Positions 1 through 13,955 of a DNA stretch of 64,000 bases are shown in pieces. The position numbers were made by a program, and so were the translations under genes. A model generated the notes under the pieces. It was given only the letters and a program-made list of their open reading frames with translations, had not been told where the DNA came from and ran no database searches. How positions within the stretch are numbered: position 1 is the first letter of the stretch; every line of letters begins with the position of its first letter. The stretch is from positions 341,001 to 405,000 of the forward strand of contig JACVVK020000373.1 in NCBI GenBank assembly GCA_018292915.2. Direction: 5' to 3'. Origin of the DNA: Batillaria attramentaria (lineage: Eukaryota > Mollusca > Gastropoda > Batillariidae).

Positions 1-59
1 TCATTCAAAAGTGCGTAGGGAGCCACTGTAGACTGAAGTTGTACATGCGGAAGTGTCGC

Positions 60-700
60 TAGCTGCGTGGCAGACGCCGCATGCTGGGCGGAATTTGGGT
101 GGAGCGGTGTCACGGGCATCTGGTATTGCTCAGATGGCACCCTCTAATGAGTTCTTTAATGCTGTTTGTAGCCCAGTGGTGCCGACGTTGCAGCATGATT
201 TTGCTAGCTCCTCTTTCAAGACAGTCCCACTGTGGGTATCGCAGGTACGTATAGGCCGATGCTCTTTTGAAGGCAGGCAGGCAGCTGCTAGCTCAGCCAC
301 AACGTGACCTACAGAGAGGCGAAAACAATCGTCCACAACTGGTACTGGTCCCAGTAGAAGAGAAGACTGGGTGCAGATAATGGTGTTGACTTGATTCACC
401 AGCTTGAGAGGCACCAGTAGACAATCCTCTTCACACTGAAGACTGGCCACTGCTGACTACTGAGCCACCTCAACCGACTCAAGATTGCCCACACTGACAT
501 AATTATGTCCATGTGACACTGGATCCCGGACCCCTGAACACATCCTTCAATATACTGTCCTGCCCATGATGCTCTATGGCGTCAAACCTGGCCTGAGGGC
601 AAAGAGCTACAGGTGCAGCCGTCATGACCTAAAGAAGACCGTGGCATTCGTCATGGTCACCAGGCTGCAGATCTAACACAACCAGTCAAATCGACCACAG
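60..700 (+). pseudogene. Decayed non-LTR retrotransposon C-terminus (RNase H and tail)
   Basis: Translation across frames, with stops, reads NVTYREAKTIV, then LKTGH, then LSHLNRLKIAHTD, then CPAHDALWRQTWPEGKELQ and LKKTVAFV. This order matches the C-terminal tail I know from gastropod and arthropod LINE polyproteins (RLRTGHNRLN..., CPLHD, WP, LRRTxxFV). Several stops and frame changes show that it is dead. It lies in the intron after CFAP74 exon 28. Confidence 0.55.
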
Positions 701-799
701 AAGCAGAAGAAGATAGCTCCTCAAAGAACTGGCCCCTTGCCTCAAAAAGACAACCAACATTTGTCAAAATTGCAAGAAAAAGTTGATGATTATCTAGCC

Positions 800-920
800 A
801 GTCAAATGAATGCATGAATGAATGAATGGATGGATGAGTGAATGAATGAACGAATGAATGAACGAATGAATGAATGAATGAATGAATGAATGAATGAATG
901 AATGAATGAATGAGTGAATA
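800..920. repeat. (AATG)n microsatellite
   Basis: A run of GAAT/AATG tetranucleotides with a few GATG and GAGT variants ends about 25 bp from the donor of CFAP74 exon 28. Confidence 0.95.
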
Positions 921-945
921 ATATGATGTGTCCACTTCACAGCAC

Positions 946-1046
946 CTTGCCGGGGTCTATAGTGCCAACAGCGGGAGAAACCGTGAGAGGGACACCAGGG
1001 GGCACCACAAACTCATACGATGTTGGCTCCACAGGACAGATTTCAC
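946..1046 (-). CDS. CFAP74: CFAP74 coding exon 28 (last in window)
   Basis: The exon encodes EICPVEPTSYEFVVPPGVPL and then TVSPAVGTIDPGK (vertebrate: MGPTSFEFLLPPDSPITISP). Acceptor TTTTGTTTCAG, donor GTGCTG, phase 1 in and 0 out. An AATG-type microsatellite starts about 30 bp downstream. The gene continues past the left edge. Confidence 0.93.
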
Positions 1047-4000
1047 CTGAAACATCAAAACAGAAAATTACAGAACAAATGAAATACTCGTTTCAAACAT
1101 TGTACCAAACTGTACTGAAAGTGACTACACGTAGATGCAAGCTTTACAATGGGGGAATTGCCACTTTCAAAACTCACGCTGTAGTCTGTAGTGTGTGAAG
1201 AAGACACTCGTTGGTGGTGGGCTGGCTAATCTTGAGAAAAAACTTTGCTGCACAGAACAGTGCTGCTGACTCCACTCTGAAGTTGGAGGAGATCTTTCCA
1301 GTTGGAAATATTTATTCTAAAGAAGTGTCTTATTTTTAGGAATTTTGAAATAAGTGCAAGAAGTAACTGCGTCTCTGATTAACAAAAGAGCACAGTGTAT
1401 CTTACCTTTGGTACCAATACGCGGCACAGGATGAGTGAACTCGTTGCTACTCGTATGATGGTTGACCACATTCACTGACGCCGTTGACACATCGTACAAG
1501 GCTGTGGCTGCAAAGTGCACCACCTGGTGGGAGAGCTGAAGGGGAGGCAACACACCAACCCCCACGCAGGAAATTTTGAAGTCCTGGAAAATCAACAGCA
1601 ATACTGTATAGCACATGCAGCTCAGTATGACAAGAAAACTACTCAGGGAGTAGACAGGGTATTCCCCTGAAAATCGCAGTCTTCAATGTAAACACCACCA
1701 AAACAACTAAGATTAATGTCACACAGGAGTGTTTATAGTCCAAACAAACAGCGAACATATGGTGTTTTTCCAAATTTCTTGTGTGACATGCGGCTACAAC
1801 ACGCCTATGCCCTGATTTTTCCAACGCGTATTTTGAGCCATTTCCATTTATCTTCGAACAAAAACATCTCCCATGTGTCATGAGCAAGGGCTTAAAATAA
1901 TCCAACAGAAGGAAACATGTATAGCATTTAGTGATGAAGTGGCAATGCAGACACATTTTGCTAGGAGTGTTTAAGGACATGTCTCCCCCCCCCCCCCCCC
2001 GGCAATTTTTCAAAAATAAGACTAAAATCTGCTCAGTTTGGTGCATTTTGGTACTGCTTTTAAGTGCTTCAGATGAAAAACACTTTTGCTGTGGAAAATA
2101 TTTAGAATTAGACTAAAATCTATGCAATTTGGTGTGTTTGGCATGGTTTTACCTGCTTCAGAGAAGGAAACACACTTTGGAGGGGGGGGGGGGGATTTTT
2201 AGCCAAAGGTGGAAATCCGCCGAAGAGTGGAAGATTTCAAGCCCTGATGAGCCTAAGATTTATTTATTTATTTAATTTTTTTTTGAGAGTGTAGATCTGT
2301 TGGAAGATGGGACCAGGATTTTCTTCTTACACACACACACATAACCTCACCTGTTGATGAGTGACTTGCACACCAGGTCAAACTTGTAATCAAAGGCCTT
2401 CGAAGGACTGAAGATGTCGTCAAGCTCTATGGTCTCCAGTGGCAACAATGTTCCAAACCCATCGTTAGGCTGTACCTCTACGTACTGGAACAGCGGTAAA
2501 ATGGAGTATCAGCATGCAACAGTCCAAATCAGCACAATTCAATCATGCAAATTATGCAGGAACTTTTCTCTCTGTCCAGAAATCATCAGTATTCCTCTTC
2601 TCCCCAACACAGAAACATGGATATGTCCAGATCTATGCAATGGTGCTTTTTGTCATGTTGGTGTACATGTTTATCTATGCACTCATCTCTGGCAATCCAA
2701 CAAAGCTGGAAAAAAAAAATTCAATTAAAAAAAAAAGATAACAAGATGACTCTCACCATCACCCCTTTCCCCTTTCAAAAACAAAAACAACAGCAGCAGC
2801 AACAACAACTCATACAAAAAAAAAACAACAACCAAAAAACCCCAAAAACAATAAACTATAGGTAAGACAAAAACCAAACAAAACAAAAACAAAAGTTAAA
2901 ATCCAAAAACAAACCCCCCAAAAACAAAAACAAAAATCACAACACAACAAAAACAACCCCCCACACTATCACATTTACACTTTGCTTTTATCAATAAAGG
3001 CAGTTCTTATATCCACCCACCTCTGGCAACCCAACAAAGCGAACTCCTGTGGCAGGATTGACTTGTTGGTGAGTTTGATGGTTGTTTTTGTCGACTCGTA
3101 CACTGTGGTGTAGCCAAAGTCGATGTTCTTCACATCAAACTCTAGGTCAGAGTTGGTCACCACCGCATTCACAGTAAACGGCACGGGGGCTGTCTGCGAA
3201 GATAGAAAACAAAACACCATCACTAAGGCTGAGCCACGATTTATTTGTTTATTTCATTTTCTGAGAAAAAATACTGTGAGATGGAAAATTCATCATTCAG
3301 TCGGCCTACAAGAGCCATGTCATCAGCATAGTTTAAAAGGGCTAATGCTGCCATTTTTATGCTCACAGATCATTCTGAGCTGTTTTTGTCTATCATCACA
3401 CCACTAAGACATCTTGAGAGTGATTGCGTCTGTGACGAGATCTACAAGCATGTCGCATCATCAGCACTAGGCCTGGACATAAACTGTCAAAATCCATCCA
3501 TATGATCAGCAGCACATGCAGTCAGTTTATTACAAACAACTCTCTCCATGCATTTGGCAACAATATGTTGTGTGCGTTTCTGGGTGAGTGAGTGTGTGTT
3601 CATTGTAAGGCACCCTGAGCTCCCTTAAATACCCATATTATTATTATTATTATTATGCAAAATAGCGAGGGTTCCACTGAAAAAACCCAACCAAAAACAG
3701 CACACTCACCTGATCTGCCACCCGGATTATCATTGGAGCCTCCAGGACACCCGTGTCACGATCAAAGTATTTTACTGCTTCCTCAAACAGGGACTGTCTG
3801 TGTGAAACAGATGGAATAACAGTTTCTGTTTCAGCAATAAGAGATCTCAGAGGTGATTGAATTCATCAACACAAGGATTTTGAAAGCTAAAAAAAAAAAA
3901 AAAAAGATGGATAGATAATGGCACAAAAACCGTGAGCATGGGGTGAGTTACTGGGGAAGCGGTAACAACTTCTGCCGCCAGTATGAGAGGTTTTGAGTTT

Positions 4001-5813
4001 CAGTCCTGCTCAGGGCAACAGACTTTTTGCTTCTAGTGTGTGGCACTGTTTATTTGGGCTGATCGTCGGCACTTTTTTTCCGATACTCCACCTTCCTCCC
4101 CATGTACTTTTAAATGTTTAGCACACAAAAATTTGAAATGTGGTTCTTCATGTACTCCGACGTCCTCCCCTTCTGTTTTTGAAATGTTCAGCACATACAA
4201 AATTAAAATAAAATGCAATTCTGAAACTTGAACAGCTGTGCTGACCTTTACACCACATGATTGTTATGTACTGATGTCTGGTGTGGGATTTAATTTGCAG
4301 AATTCACGTGAGCCTGCAAACTGTTTTTTTTTTTTTTTTTTTGGTTTTTTTTTTAGCTAAGCAACTGGGCAAAGTGCCTACACAATACATGAAAATAACA
4401 AAGGCACCAAGCAAAAGGAAGAAGGGTACCTTTGGTTTGAAAATTAAAACAAAAATTTGAATATAGTGCAAGCCATTTGCACGCATGCATGCATGCACAC
4501 CATGCACAAATCCTACCTGGGAAGGAACTTGAGTTGTGCGGAGAACTGCGACTGGGCCTGTACATATCCCGTTTTGGGCAGAAACTCCATGTGGTTTTTC
4601 AGCTCTTTGCAAACCTCAAACTTCAGACGCAGCGCAGTTGTTGCTCTGTGAACAGAAAGACACTGTCAGTTTTCTATTGAAATACATTTCACCGCAAAGC
4701 TACACGAATCCTGAGAAATATGCCATCACTATGAACAAGTGACGAGTGGAAGCATGAAATTTGCAGGGTGTTCCCCAGTTTCTGATCTTGTTTGCCTATA
4801 CACTTCCATGATTTTCTACACCTGGAAGGCCCTTATGCTTCCCTTGCCATATGATGGCCACCCTCACAGGCGCCAAAGTTAACACCAGGACATTTTTGAA
4901 GTGCAGAATGCCGTCCAAGAATTTTCAGACCTCCATAGCAGCATCACACCATTGCCCTTATACTCATCATAAGGCCCGATGCACACGAGCGTCAGCGTCA
5001 GCACCATGAAGCAAGCAGCGAAGGCTGTCTCGCATCATACGCCTCGCGTGAGCGCGCGGTGTGCGCAGTTTGCATGCACACTTGGCTTCGGCGTCATTCG
5101 CCTGCACGGCCTGTTCGCTGACCCACACTGCACGCGCTGACCCACACTGCTTTCTGATTGGCTGAAACCAAGTCTGCAGCGCGGCGTCAGCAGCAGAAAT
5201 AGGACATGTTCTATACGCGGCGTCATAGGATTCCGCCGCCTGGCATCATTGATGCCGTTTGCCTGACGCCAGGCGCCGATGTCATGCACACATGGCAGTG
5301 CCGTGAAACTCCCGCCGGGAGTGAGATCCGCCGCGCGGCATCATGACGCTGACGCTCGTGTGCATCGGGCCTTAATAAGAAAACCTTCCCCAGGTTCTAA
5401 GCCCTCCATGGATTCCATCCACAAACTAAGAGAAATGTCATGGATCTAGCAAAAAAAAAAAAAAAAATACTGGGAGCCCATCTTAAATTTACAAGCGTGA
5501 TTGTGCCCTACCTGTTATAGACGATGATGGTGTCCTGGTAGAGACGATCAAACATACAGATTTTCAGGTCCACCGTCTGCCTCTCCACCCACACTGGTAC
5601 GTCTATAGCGTTGGCCAAAGCATGCAGGGACAGCTGGCAAGAGAAGGCGACACATAACATATAGAAGGAGCAACACTACGGCAGAAACAGTAAATGTCAT
5701 TCACCCGAGATACTTTATGTTTGACAAATTTATGCATACATAGTTTTTGGGTCTCATGTTGTTTTCTTGAATTTTTTTTTTTTTTCGATGCTTAAGTGTT
5801 TTGTTTTCTTGAC

Positions 5814-5861
<48 letters not shown>

Positions 5862-6472
5862 ATTTTTATTTTGTTTTGTTTGTTTCTTTCTTTCTTTTGG
5901 GGGGGAGGGGAGGTTGGGAGTTTTCATTTAGTGTTTTTTTGGTTTGTTTTTGGTTGTTGTTTCTGTTTTGCGTTTTCTTTTTTCGGAGGGGGGGGGGGGG
6001 GGGGGGAATGGATTGTGATTTTGGTATGTGTGTGTATACATGCCTGTGAGCGTAGATGTGTTTGTTATACTCTAGACTGATTGCAAAACCTAAGTGCCTC
6101 TAAACATCAGCAGAAGCTTAACCAAAAAAGTCTATGATTTACACTGTTTAACACTCACTCCTTCAGACAATGGATCAGCAAACGTGACCAGGAACTCCGA
6201 GTCAACTCTGCCGGGAATTGTGGGCTGCCAGATGATGTCAAGACGCAGGGAGCTGAACGGTCCAATCTCGCCTGTCACGAGCGGACCGGGGCGCATCCCG
6301 TCAAGATTGTAATCCTCAACCTCAGACACGGCAAGGTCAGGGGAGATGGCTGTAAGGAGAAAACAAGATGGAAGCTGCCCATGAATGTTTTAGCATTGAT
6401 GCTATCATGCACATGCCCATTCAAACAGTCCCAAGTTGTTTAAAGTAACTCAAATGTGGCCCAAAGTTGTGT

Positions 6473-6534
<62 letters not shown>

Positions 6535-7314
6535 GGGGAGGGCAGGCGGGGGGGAGGGGGGTGGGGAGTGGGAATCAGCAAGAGGGTTTCTGACTCAAGG
6601 CACAGAAGCCATTTTTGAAGTTTTTGTTGTTGTTGTTGTTGTTTTCCTCTTCTTTGACCTTCCTTTGCTTCCTTTGTCATCCCCCCCACCCCCCACCCCC
6701 CACACACACACACACTTTTTTTCTCCTTTTTCTTAAACAGTGATTGTCTCTACTTTGTGTAAACGTGTACATGTACATATTTTTCTAGCAGCTTACAGAT
6801 TGCTAGGGTCGTACACCAAAGGTATATAAGCCCCAAAGTAACTAAAGGGGCTGTGGGGCAACACTTGAGTTCAGCCTGTCAACACAAGCAACTTACCTTC
6901 CCCTATTTCTTGGTCGCCTTTCTGTTCGCTTTCCCCGGCCATTTCTGTCTGCATCTCTGCTGCAGGCATTCCGATGTCTGTTGCTTCGCTCCCTTCTGCC
7001 TGAGACATTTCCATGGGAGCCCCAGGTTCAACTGTGGCTTCCGGAATTTTCTCTAAATCTGCAAAAGGGTGGATAAATTTTACATTTCAAGTAACGTATC
7101 CCAAGCTAGCATCATAAAACAGCACTGAGATAGATGACTTTGAAATTTTGCATCAACATATCTCATGCTTGCATCATGATACATAAAAAAAAAACCCAGA
7201 AAGGAATTAAAATGAGATGCAGAGAAATCAGATCATAAAAGAATAATAATGAATTAGGAATGGTGATCACTGTATGGTGATCACTGTACATTTCAAAACA
7301 CAGACAGACAGACT

Positions 7315-7367
<53 letters not shown>

Positions 7368-8525
7368 TGACTGTAGATGCACTGAAGATAATCATGCAAG
7401 CCCCACCTTCCTGTGATCTTTTCTTAGAGTCAGCCCCCTTGTCTGTTATGGATCCTTTCTTCGATGTGTCCCCGGGCGCTTTCTCCGTCACCATCTCTGA
7501 GTCAGGACTGACACCGCCCATGGATGCTGTAGTCTGTATGGAAACAGAAAGAACAGGTTGTTCTAAATTAAACTTATGCATGACACTGTTGCCGACTGAA
7601 GGTACACTCCAAAAGTGAAAAAAAAAACCCACAAAAATATGAAAGAAAGAAAAGGCAGACCTGCGTGTTCTGTACTAAGACAGACAAACTGTATGTTCCT
7701 CAGGGCTTAAAATGCTCAATGCTCCACAAGAAGGAAACGTGTAGCATATTGTGACAAAGTGACAAAGCAGACATGTTATGCCAGAGGTGTCTGAAGGCAT
7801 GCTCCCCTGGAATTTTTTTTTTAAATCAGACTAAAATCTGTGCAATTTTTGGCATGCTGTTAAATGTTTCACACTTTTTGGGAGGAGGAGCAATTTCAGT
7901 CAAACGGTGAAAGATTTTAATCCCTCGTTCGAAGCTGGAATTAGAAAAAAATTTTTTCCAGGGAAGCATGCCTTCAGACACCTCTGGCAATACATGTCTG
8001 CTTTGCCAGAGGTGTCTGAAGGCATGCTCCCCTGGAATTTGTTTTTAAAATCAGACTAAAATCTGTGCAATTTTTGGCATGATTTTAAATGTTTTGCACT
8101 TTTGGGGGGGGGGGGGGGGGAGGAACAATTTCAGTTGAACAGTGAAAGATTTTAATCCTTGGTTCCAAGCTGGAATTTAAAAAAAAAAGTTTTTTTTGAA
8201 AATACCTCACAACATTCAATATTCCACTTCAAAACTGTCCCTCTAAAATGGTCATCATACATAACCAGTCTCTGTCCAGTCTTTTACAGCATGTTATTTT
8301 GTGGTCACTTGCTAGACCTCAGTAAAGTAAAACAATTTGAAACGCTACGCCAACACAAGCATCAACAATGACGACGCCACTCACCAGTCTGCCTAGTGAC
8401 GTCCCTGCTGTTGTCAACGTTCTTTGCTTCATCCCTGTTGAAACATACAATGCGAAGTGGTAAAATTATGCTCTCTTGTACTAGATTTTCCTTAGTTTCT
8501 CAAAGTCATTTTAGCACTGATCTGC

Positions 8526-8566
<41 letters not shown>

Positions 8567-11180
8567 AAGGTATCACTAAGAACTTTTCTGGGTTTTTTTG
8601 GGGGGGTGGGGTTGGGGTGGGGGGGGTGGGGTGGGGGTGGGGGTGAAGGGATGTGTGTGTGTGTGTGTGTGGGGGGGGGGGGGTGGTGTCTTCTTACCGG
8701 TGACCTTGAAGAAGTCAAACTTTGTGCCCAGTGCACCCCTGTTGGTGAGCGTGAAGGAACGTCGCATCGTTTCCCCGATCACTGTCGTACCAAAATCAAT
8801 TGTGCCCACATCAAGCTGAAGCTGAACAGGAAAAGAAAATAAAGAAACAGAAAAAGAAAAAATATATCAACTGAAATGATGAGATGCTGAACTGAAAACT
8901 GTGTCCAAAAAGCATGATGATACCGTCCATTAGACCCAGTGCGTGCTACTTACGAAAAACAAAACCCGTCACCTGCCAAAGCGCTTGTGAAATTCATGAT
9001 ACTTAGACCCTTTTTCCAATGCTAGTACACATGCTTACGAACACATTTTCCACAGCTTCTATAGGACAAAGAGTCCTGGAAACAGCAAAGTGATAGGACA
9101 CAGTGTCCTGGCCACTTAGTGGCAATAAAATTTTAATAGGACAAATGTCCGCTTGAGGTGGGAAAAATAGGACATTTGAAATTTTTGTAGGTCATTGTCC
9201 TGGGACCGACTTAAATGTGCAACCCTGTAGTGGTAGTAACTACTAATAATAATTGATACTTATATAGCGCTCTTTCTCGTAGAGAGCTCACAGCGCTTTA
9301 CAAGGAAAAGAAAAGAATAACATTGGAACAATACAGTCACACTGGAACAAAACATATCACATAAATACAAACAATACAGTACACCTTCACAAAACACACA
9401 ACATATCAACACTACAATCAGACAGGTGCCTGCAGGTACGGTGGGCGAATTGGTCCCTTCCACTGCGGGACATAGGTGGTGCTTGAGAACAAATCAGCAC
9501 TTGTCAAATTGCACTTTTTTTTCTCTCAGTAATAAACTGGGAGCAAATATTGTATGAATCTATGCAAGCTAACAAAATATCCACAATCTTTTCAAAATGA
9601 AGTGTACTAACATCACATTTCTTTGTGGTGCAGTGCAGAGGGATGCTGAACGGACCAGTCTGGGACAGAAACTTGACTTCTCCAAAAAGGTCCTCATTGA
9701 TCTGAAAACAAACAAACATGGGCATTAAGAAAATAAAACAAATCTGTTCAATACGATAGTTTTGCTAGGACTGGTAGCTGCCATGGCTGGGCAAAGATGT
9801 TCAACATTATTATTTCAAATTTGTTACATTAGAAAACAAATTTTTCGTCAAGAGTTTAGTAATAGCCCCCCCCCCCCCCCAACACACAGAGAGACCCTTC
9901 TGCCTGCCAGGCTTAGGACAAAAGTACAGACGCTCAAAGACACTAAAATACTACACAGAAAGATTTAAACTTCAAGTGACTCACTGACCTTAGGGGCGAA
10001 GGTCACCATCATCTCACAGGTCATTCCTGCTGACATTTGGCCTGGAGGGTTGAATCTGTAAAGAAAATTGATTCATTTGGAAATCTCCTGTACATTTTTA
10101 TTATTTCCCTTTTTTAAAAACACCAATATCTCCCTGTGCTCACCCCATACTACGAGCGTGCTGTGTGTGGTTTTTTTTTTTTTTTTTTTTTTAAATATAA
10201 GACAACATCATTATCATCAACATGTGTTCCCCACTCCTGTCCCCCCGCGCCCCCCCCCCCACACCCCCCACACACACAAATAGTCGCCATCATTATCATT
10301 TGGAGGTTAACATAACTTTTAAAATCAATACATTTGACTACAATACTTTATTTACAAATTGTTCTGCGGACTTACTCAATTCCAATGAAATCTTTGAGTC
10401 TCTCAGTGATGTCGATAAACTTGCAGTAGTTGATGGAGTATGATACGTTGGTCAGTACAACCTTCTTCTTGTATGTAGAACCTACAGTGAAGTCCTGGAA
10501 ACAAAAAGATGAAGATGAAGATCCAATACTGCAAGGGAAATCTGCCTGCACATCTCTACATGTATCTTGATTTGTTGTGGTCAGAACTCACAGAGCACTT
10601 ATGGTTGCGCGGGCTTTTGGTCAGCTGTGCCAACTGAACCAATCCTACCCCTCTCTCTCTCTTTCTTCCTTTACTTTGCTGTCCCTCTCTTCCTCAATGT
10701 GTTTATATGAAAAACTGTAGTATTGAGCTCCGTATTCGCCACACTGGTGAAAAAGGATGTTAAACTCCCAAACACCCACCCACCCTTGCCAACACTGATA
10801 CTCTGTGAATGTAAGAAGGTGCACAGGTCTTAGGCCTTTGTCTCCATCTGAACTGCTTGTGTGCATCAAACAACCAGTGAAATAAAATTGTGCTCAAACC
10901 AAACAAAAAAACACCACCACCAAACTCACAAAGATAAACTCCCGAAGAGGAGCCATACAGTCATGGATCTTCACGTATGCATGCATGCATGCACACACAC
11001 ATGCGCACACATTAATTTTGAATCGTGCCACTGCTTAATTTTGACTCTGCTTAACTTCCTCCCCACTTCATGAACACAGACAGAGAGATGATGGGTGGAT
11101 GGACAGACAGACAGACAGACACGAGCAGAGCCCAGTCAGCTTTACATTTCACCCAACCTCATCTCATCCCCATCAACGAG

Positions 11181-11229
<49 letters not shown>

Positions 11230-11862
11230 CTCTCTCTCTTACACACACACATGGACTCCTCCAAACAACTGACAGCAAACAGACAGATAAACTATAGTGA
11301 AATATTGTACCAGCCCTGTACCTTGAAGTGAATGATGTCCGGTTTACTGTAGAAGGGGCGGCCACTGAACTCACGACCAGCAGCCACCTGTTTCACCACG
11401 ATTCCTTCTCGATGTTTCTCCAGAACCTTCTTCAGGATTTCCTGAAAAATAAAACACGAAGGGTGGGCAATATATAGCTGAAAGGTAGTACCCAAAACCA
11501 AATTTAGACAGCGCACTACTAAATGGTCATCACCACTGTCACTGCAAGATGCCCCCCCCCCACCCCACCCCCCTTCCACTGCAGGGTGAGCTGTGATAAA
11601 GTGTTTGATACATGTACTACCATTCCTGGCTCATTAGCTGCTCACTGGGAGCTTGCCACCAGGCCCTTTCGTCTTCCTCACCCAGCAAAAATGTAAAAAC
11701 AGATAGGTGGGTGAGGCTTCACAGTTCCCCCAGGGGAAGCAGCCTAAGATTAGGACAATAAAGTCAAAAAGAAATAATAGTAATAATGAATCATACTTAT
11801 ATAGTGCTAATTCTCACAAAGTGACTCAGTGCACATACTCCTGCACTCGTACCAACAAATAT

Positions 11863-11927
<65 letters not shown>

Positions 11928-13896
11928 GCTCACTCACAGAGCAGCTGAATCAAGAGGAAGAAAACAGACTTAGCTGAAAGCCAGCCAGAACAGTTACATT
12001 TTCAACATTCAAGAAAAGATCTATGTCCGTCAATCTTTCACACCAGCAGAAAACGGAAAGCTCAAAGAATATGTTGCAACACACACAATGGAAGCATACC
12101 TTATCCATCTTGCTGGCATTGGGTGGAGCGGTACCAGTGCCAGGATCTTTGGGAACCTTGTAAGGTTTGTGAGTCTGTTCCCACAGTCCCTCAAACTCAG
12201 GCACAGCCAAATTCTCAACATCAGCCTCTGAAACAACATTGTTTCAAAATGGCCATGAACGTCCAAAAACAAACGAACAAAACATGACAAACACGCCAAC
12301 CACATATCCCCCCCCCCCAATGCCCCCAGGCCCCCCCAATTTTCAAACTGAACTTATTGTCCTCGAGGGGAAGTTTCATTTGGAGTGTTGAAGACATCGC
12401 AACAATGTAAAAGAACACATCATGGCCTGTATCACACAACCAGGACACACACTAAGTTTGAAAGTCTGTCTTCTTTAACACACCAACACAGCAGCAACAA
12501 CTACAAACACCATCTGGTGTAGATGATTTTGCAGCGTTCTGGACTGAAGTACGTACGCCATACTGCACATGAACAATACACTAGCAGGCTTCGACATTAC
12601 ATGTATCTCAAATTCTGCTCACCACCAGGCTCTGAATCGCTGGAGTCAGTGGAGCACGCCGCTGCCCAGACTCTCCGAAGTATTCTTTCTCTTCATCCTG
12701 CTTCTCATCTTCATCAGCAGTCGTCACTCTCCGTAGCTGTGGAGATCAGTTTTAAACTGAAGCAGCCACCAAACTAAGCACGGCCTAACGGTGAACGCAT
12801 TTCAATTTAAATCACTTTATTGCCAAAAAGGGGAAAATCGTCTGGAGTGTTTGCCACTTGTAAATGTAGCATCCAAACAACACACACACAAAAGTGCACA
12901 TGCAAAAACAAACCAATACCAGCACCCAGAATATTTGTAGGTGACAATATCGCATAAGTACTGCTGCTTACAAATACAACCCATAATCCTTTAAAGTGCA
13001 CTTTATACTGAATTTTACACACCTACGTCACACTCACCCTGGGTGTGGGATCAATCTGGTGTTCTGGGGACCGTGACTTGACGTACTCATCGAACATCTT
13101 CAGAGGTTTCTCCTTGTGGGGAGGCACTTGCTTTGTGGAAGGAAGATTAGTCAACAATCAGATGAAGTCTTTCAACTGGCTATATAAGAATGATGCATGA
13201 GAAATTTTGTGCAGAGGAATGTTGTGTCATGGACGACACACTTGAGCAAGTGTCTGTGTTGCAAGGTCAACAAATGCCAATATATTGCACGAAGAGCCTT
13301 ACTCACTGTGAGACAGACAATTCGGGGTGCACAGATGTACTTATGAGTGAAAGCAAAAATTGCCTTTTGTGAAGCTTAGCATTGTTGAGCAACGTGCAGC
13401 TTTAAGCTGTTGGATAAAACAAATGCTGCATTCTCATCACTGAAATAAGAAGAGAGTTTGTAAGTGTGTGTGCGTGCGTGTGTGTGGAGGGGGTGGGGTA
13501 ATTTGTAACTTGAATACACACCAGTTCCTTCTCCTTTTTCGGGTCTTCAAAGAGAAACGGGTACATCTTCTTCCGCTTTCTCATTGACTTTTCCTCTGTC
13601 AGGATCTTGGTCATGATCTCCGCTTTTCGCTGTTTCTGAGCGCTACTGAACTGCCTGAAATAAACAAAGTCAATTTTTTTTTCCTATCTTTTCTCCCCCG
13701 ACAGACACTGTCATTGACTGTGAACTTGATTGTCTAATAAAGACAGCACACCTATATTATTTAGTAATATCAAGAGCCAAGAATCAAGAATATTTTTCAA
13801 TGGTAGAAATAATTAGCGTAAAACAGCCAATTATCATACCTGCCGTTGCTAATTCTAGTAGTATCTATTCTAGTAATGTCTATCTAAATCAACACA

Positions 13897-13955
<59 letters not shown>

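Noticed and set aside
5796..6080. Open frames rich in Cys/Val in TG repeats (also at 6436, 7163, 19712, 21540, 51690)
   Set aside because: They are translations of (TG)n or (CA)n and poly-G tracts.
12030..12320. A second frame over CFAP74 exon 12 (RIWLCLSLRDCGNRLTNLTR)
   Set aside because: It uses the first AG of the tandem acceptor and loses the conserved EFEGLWEQTHKPYKVPKD text.
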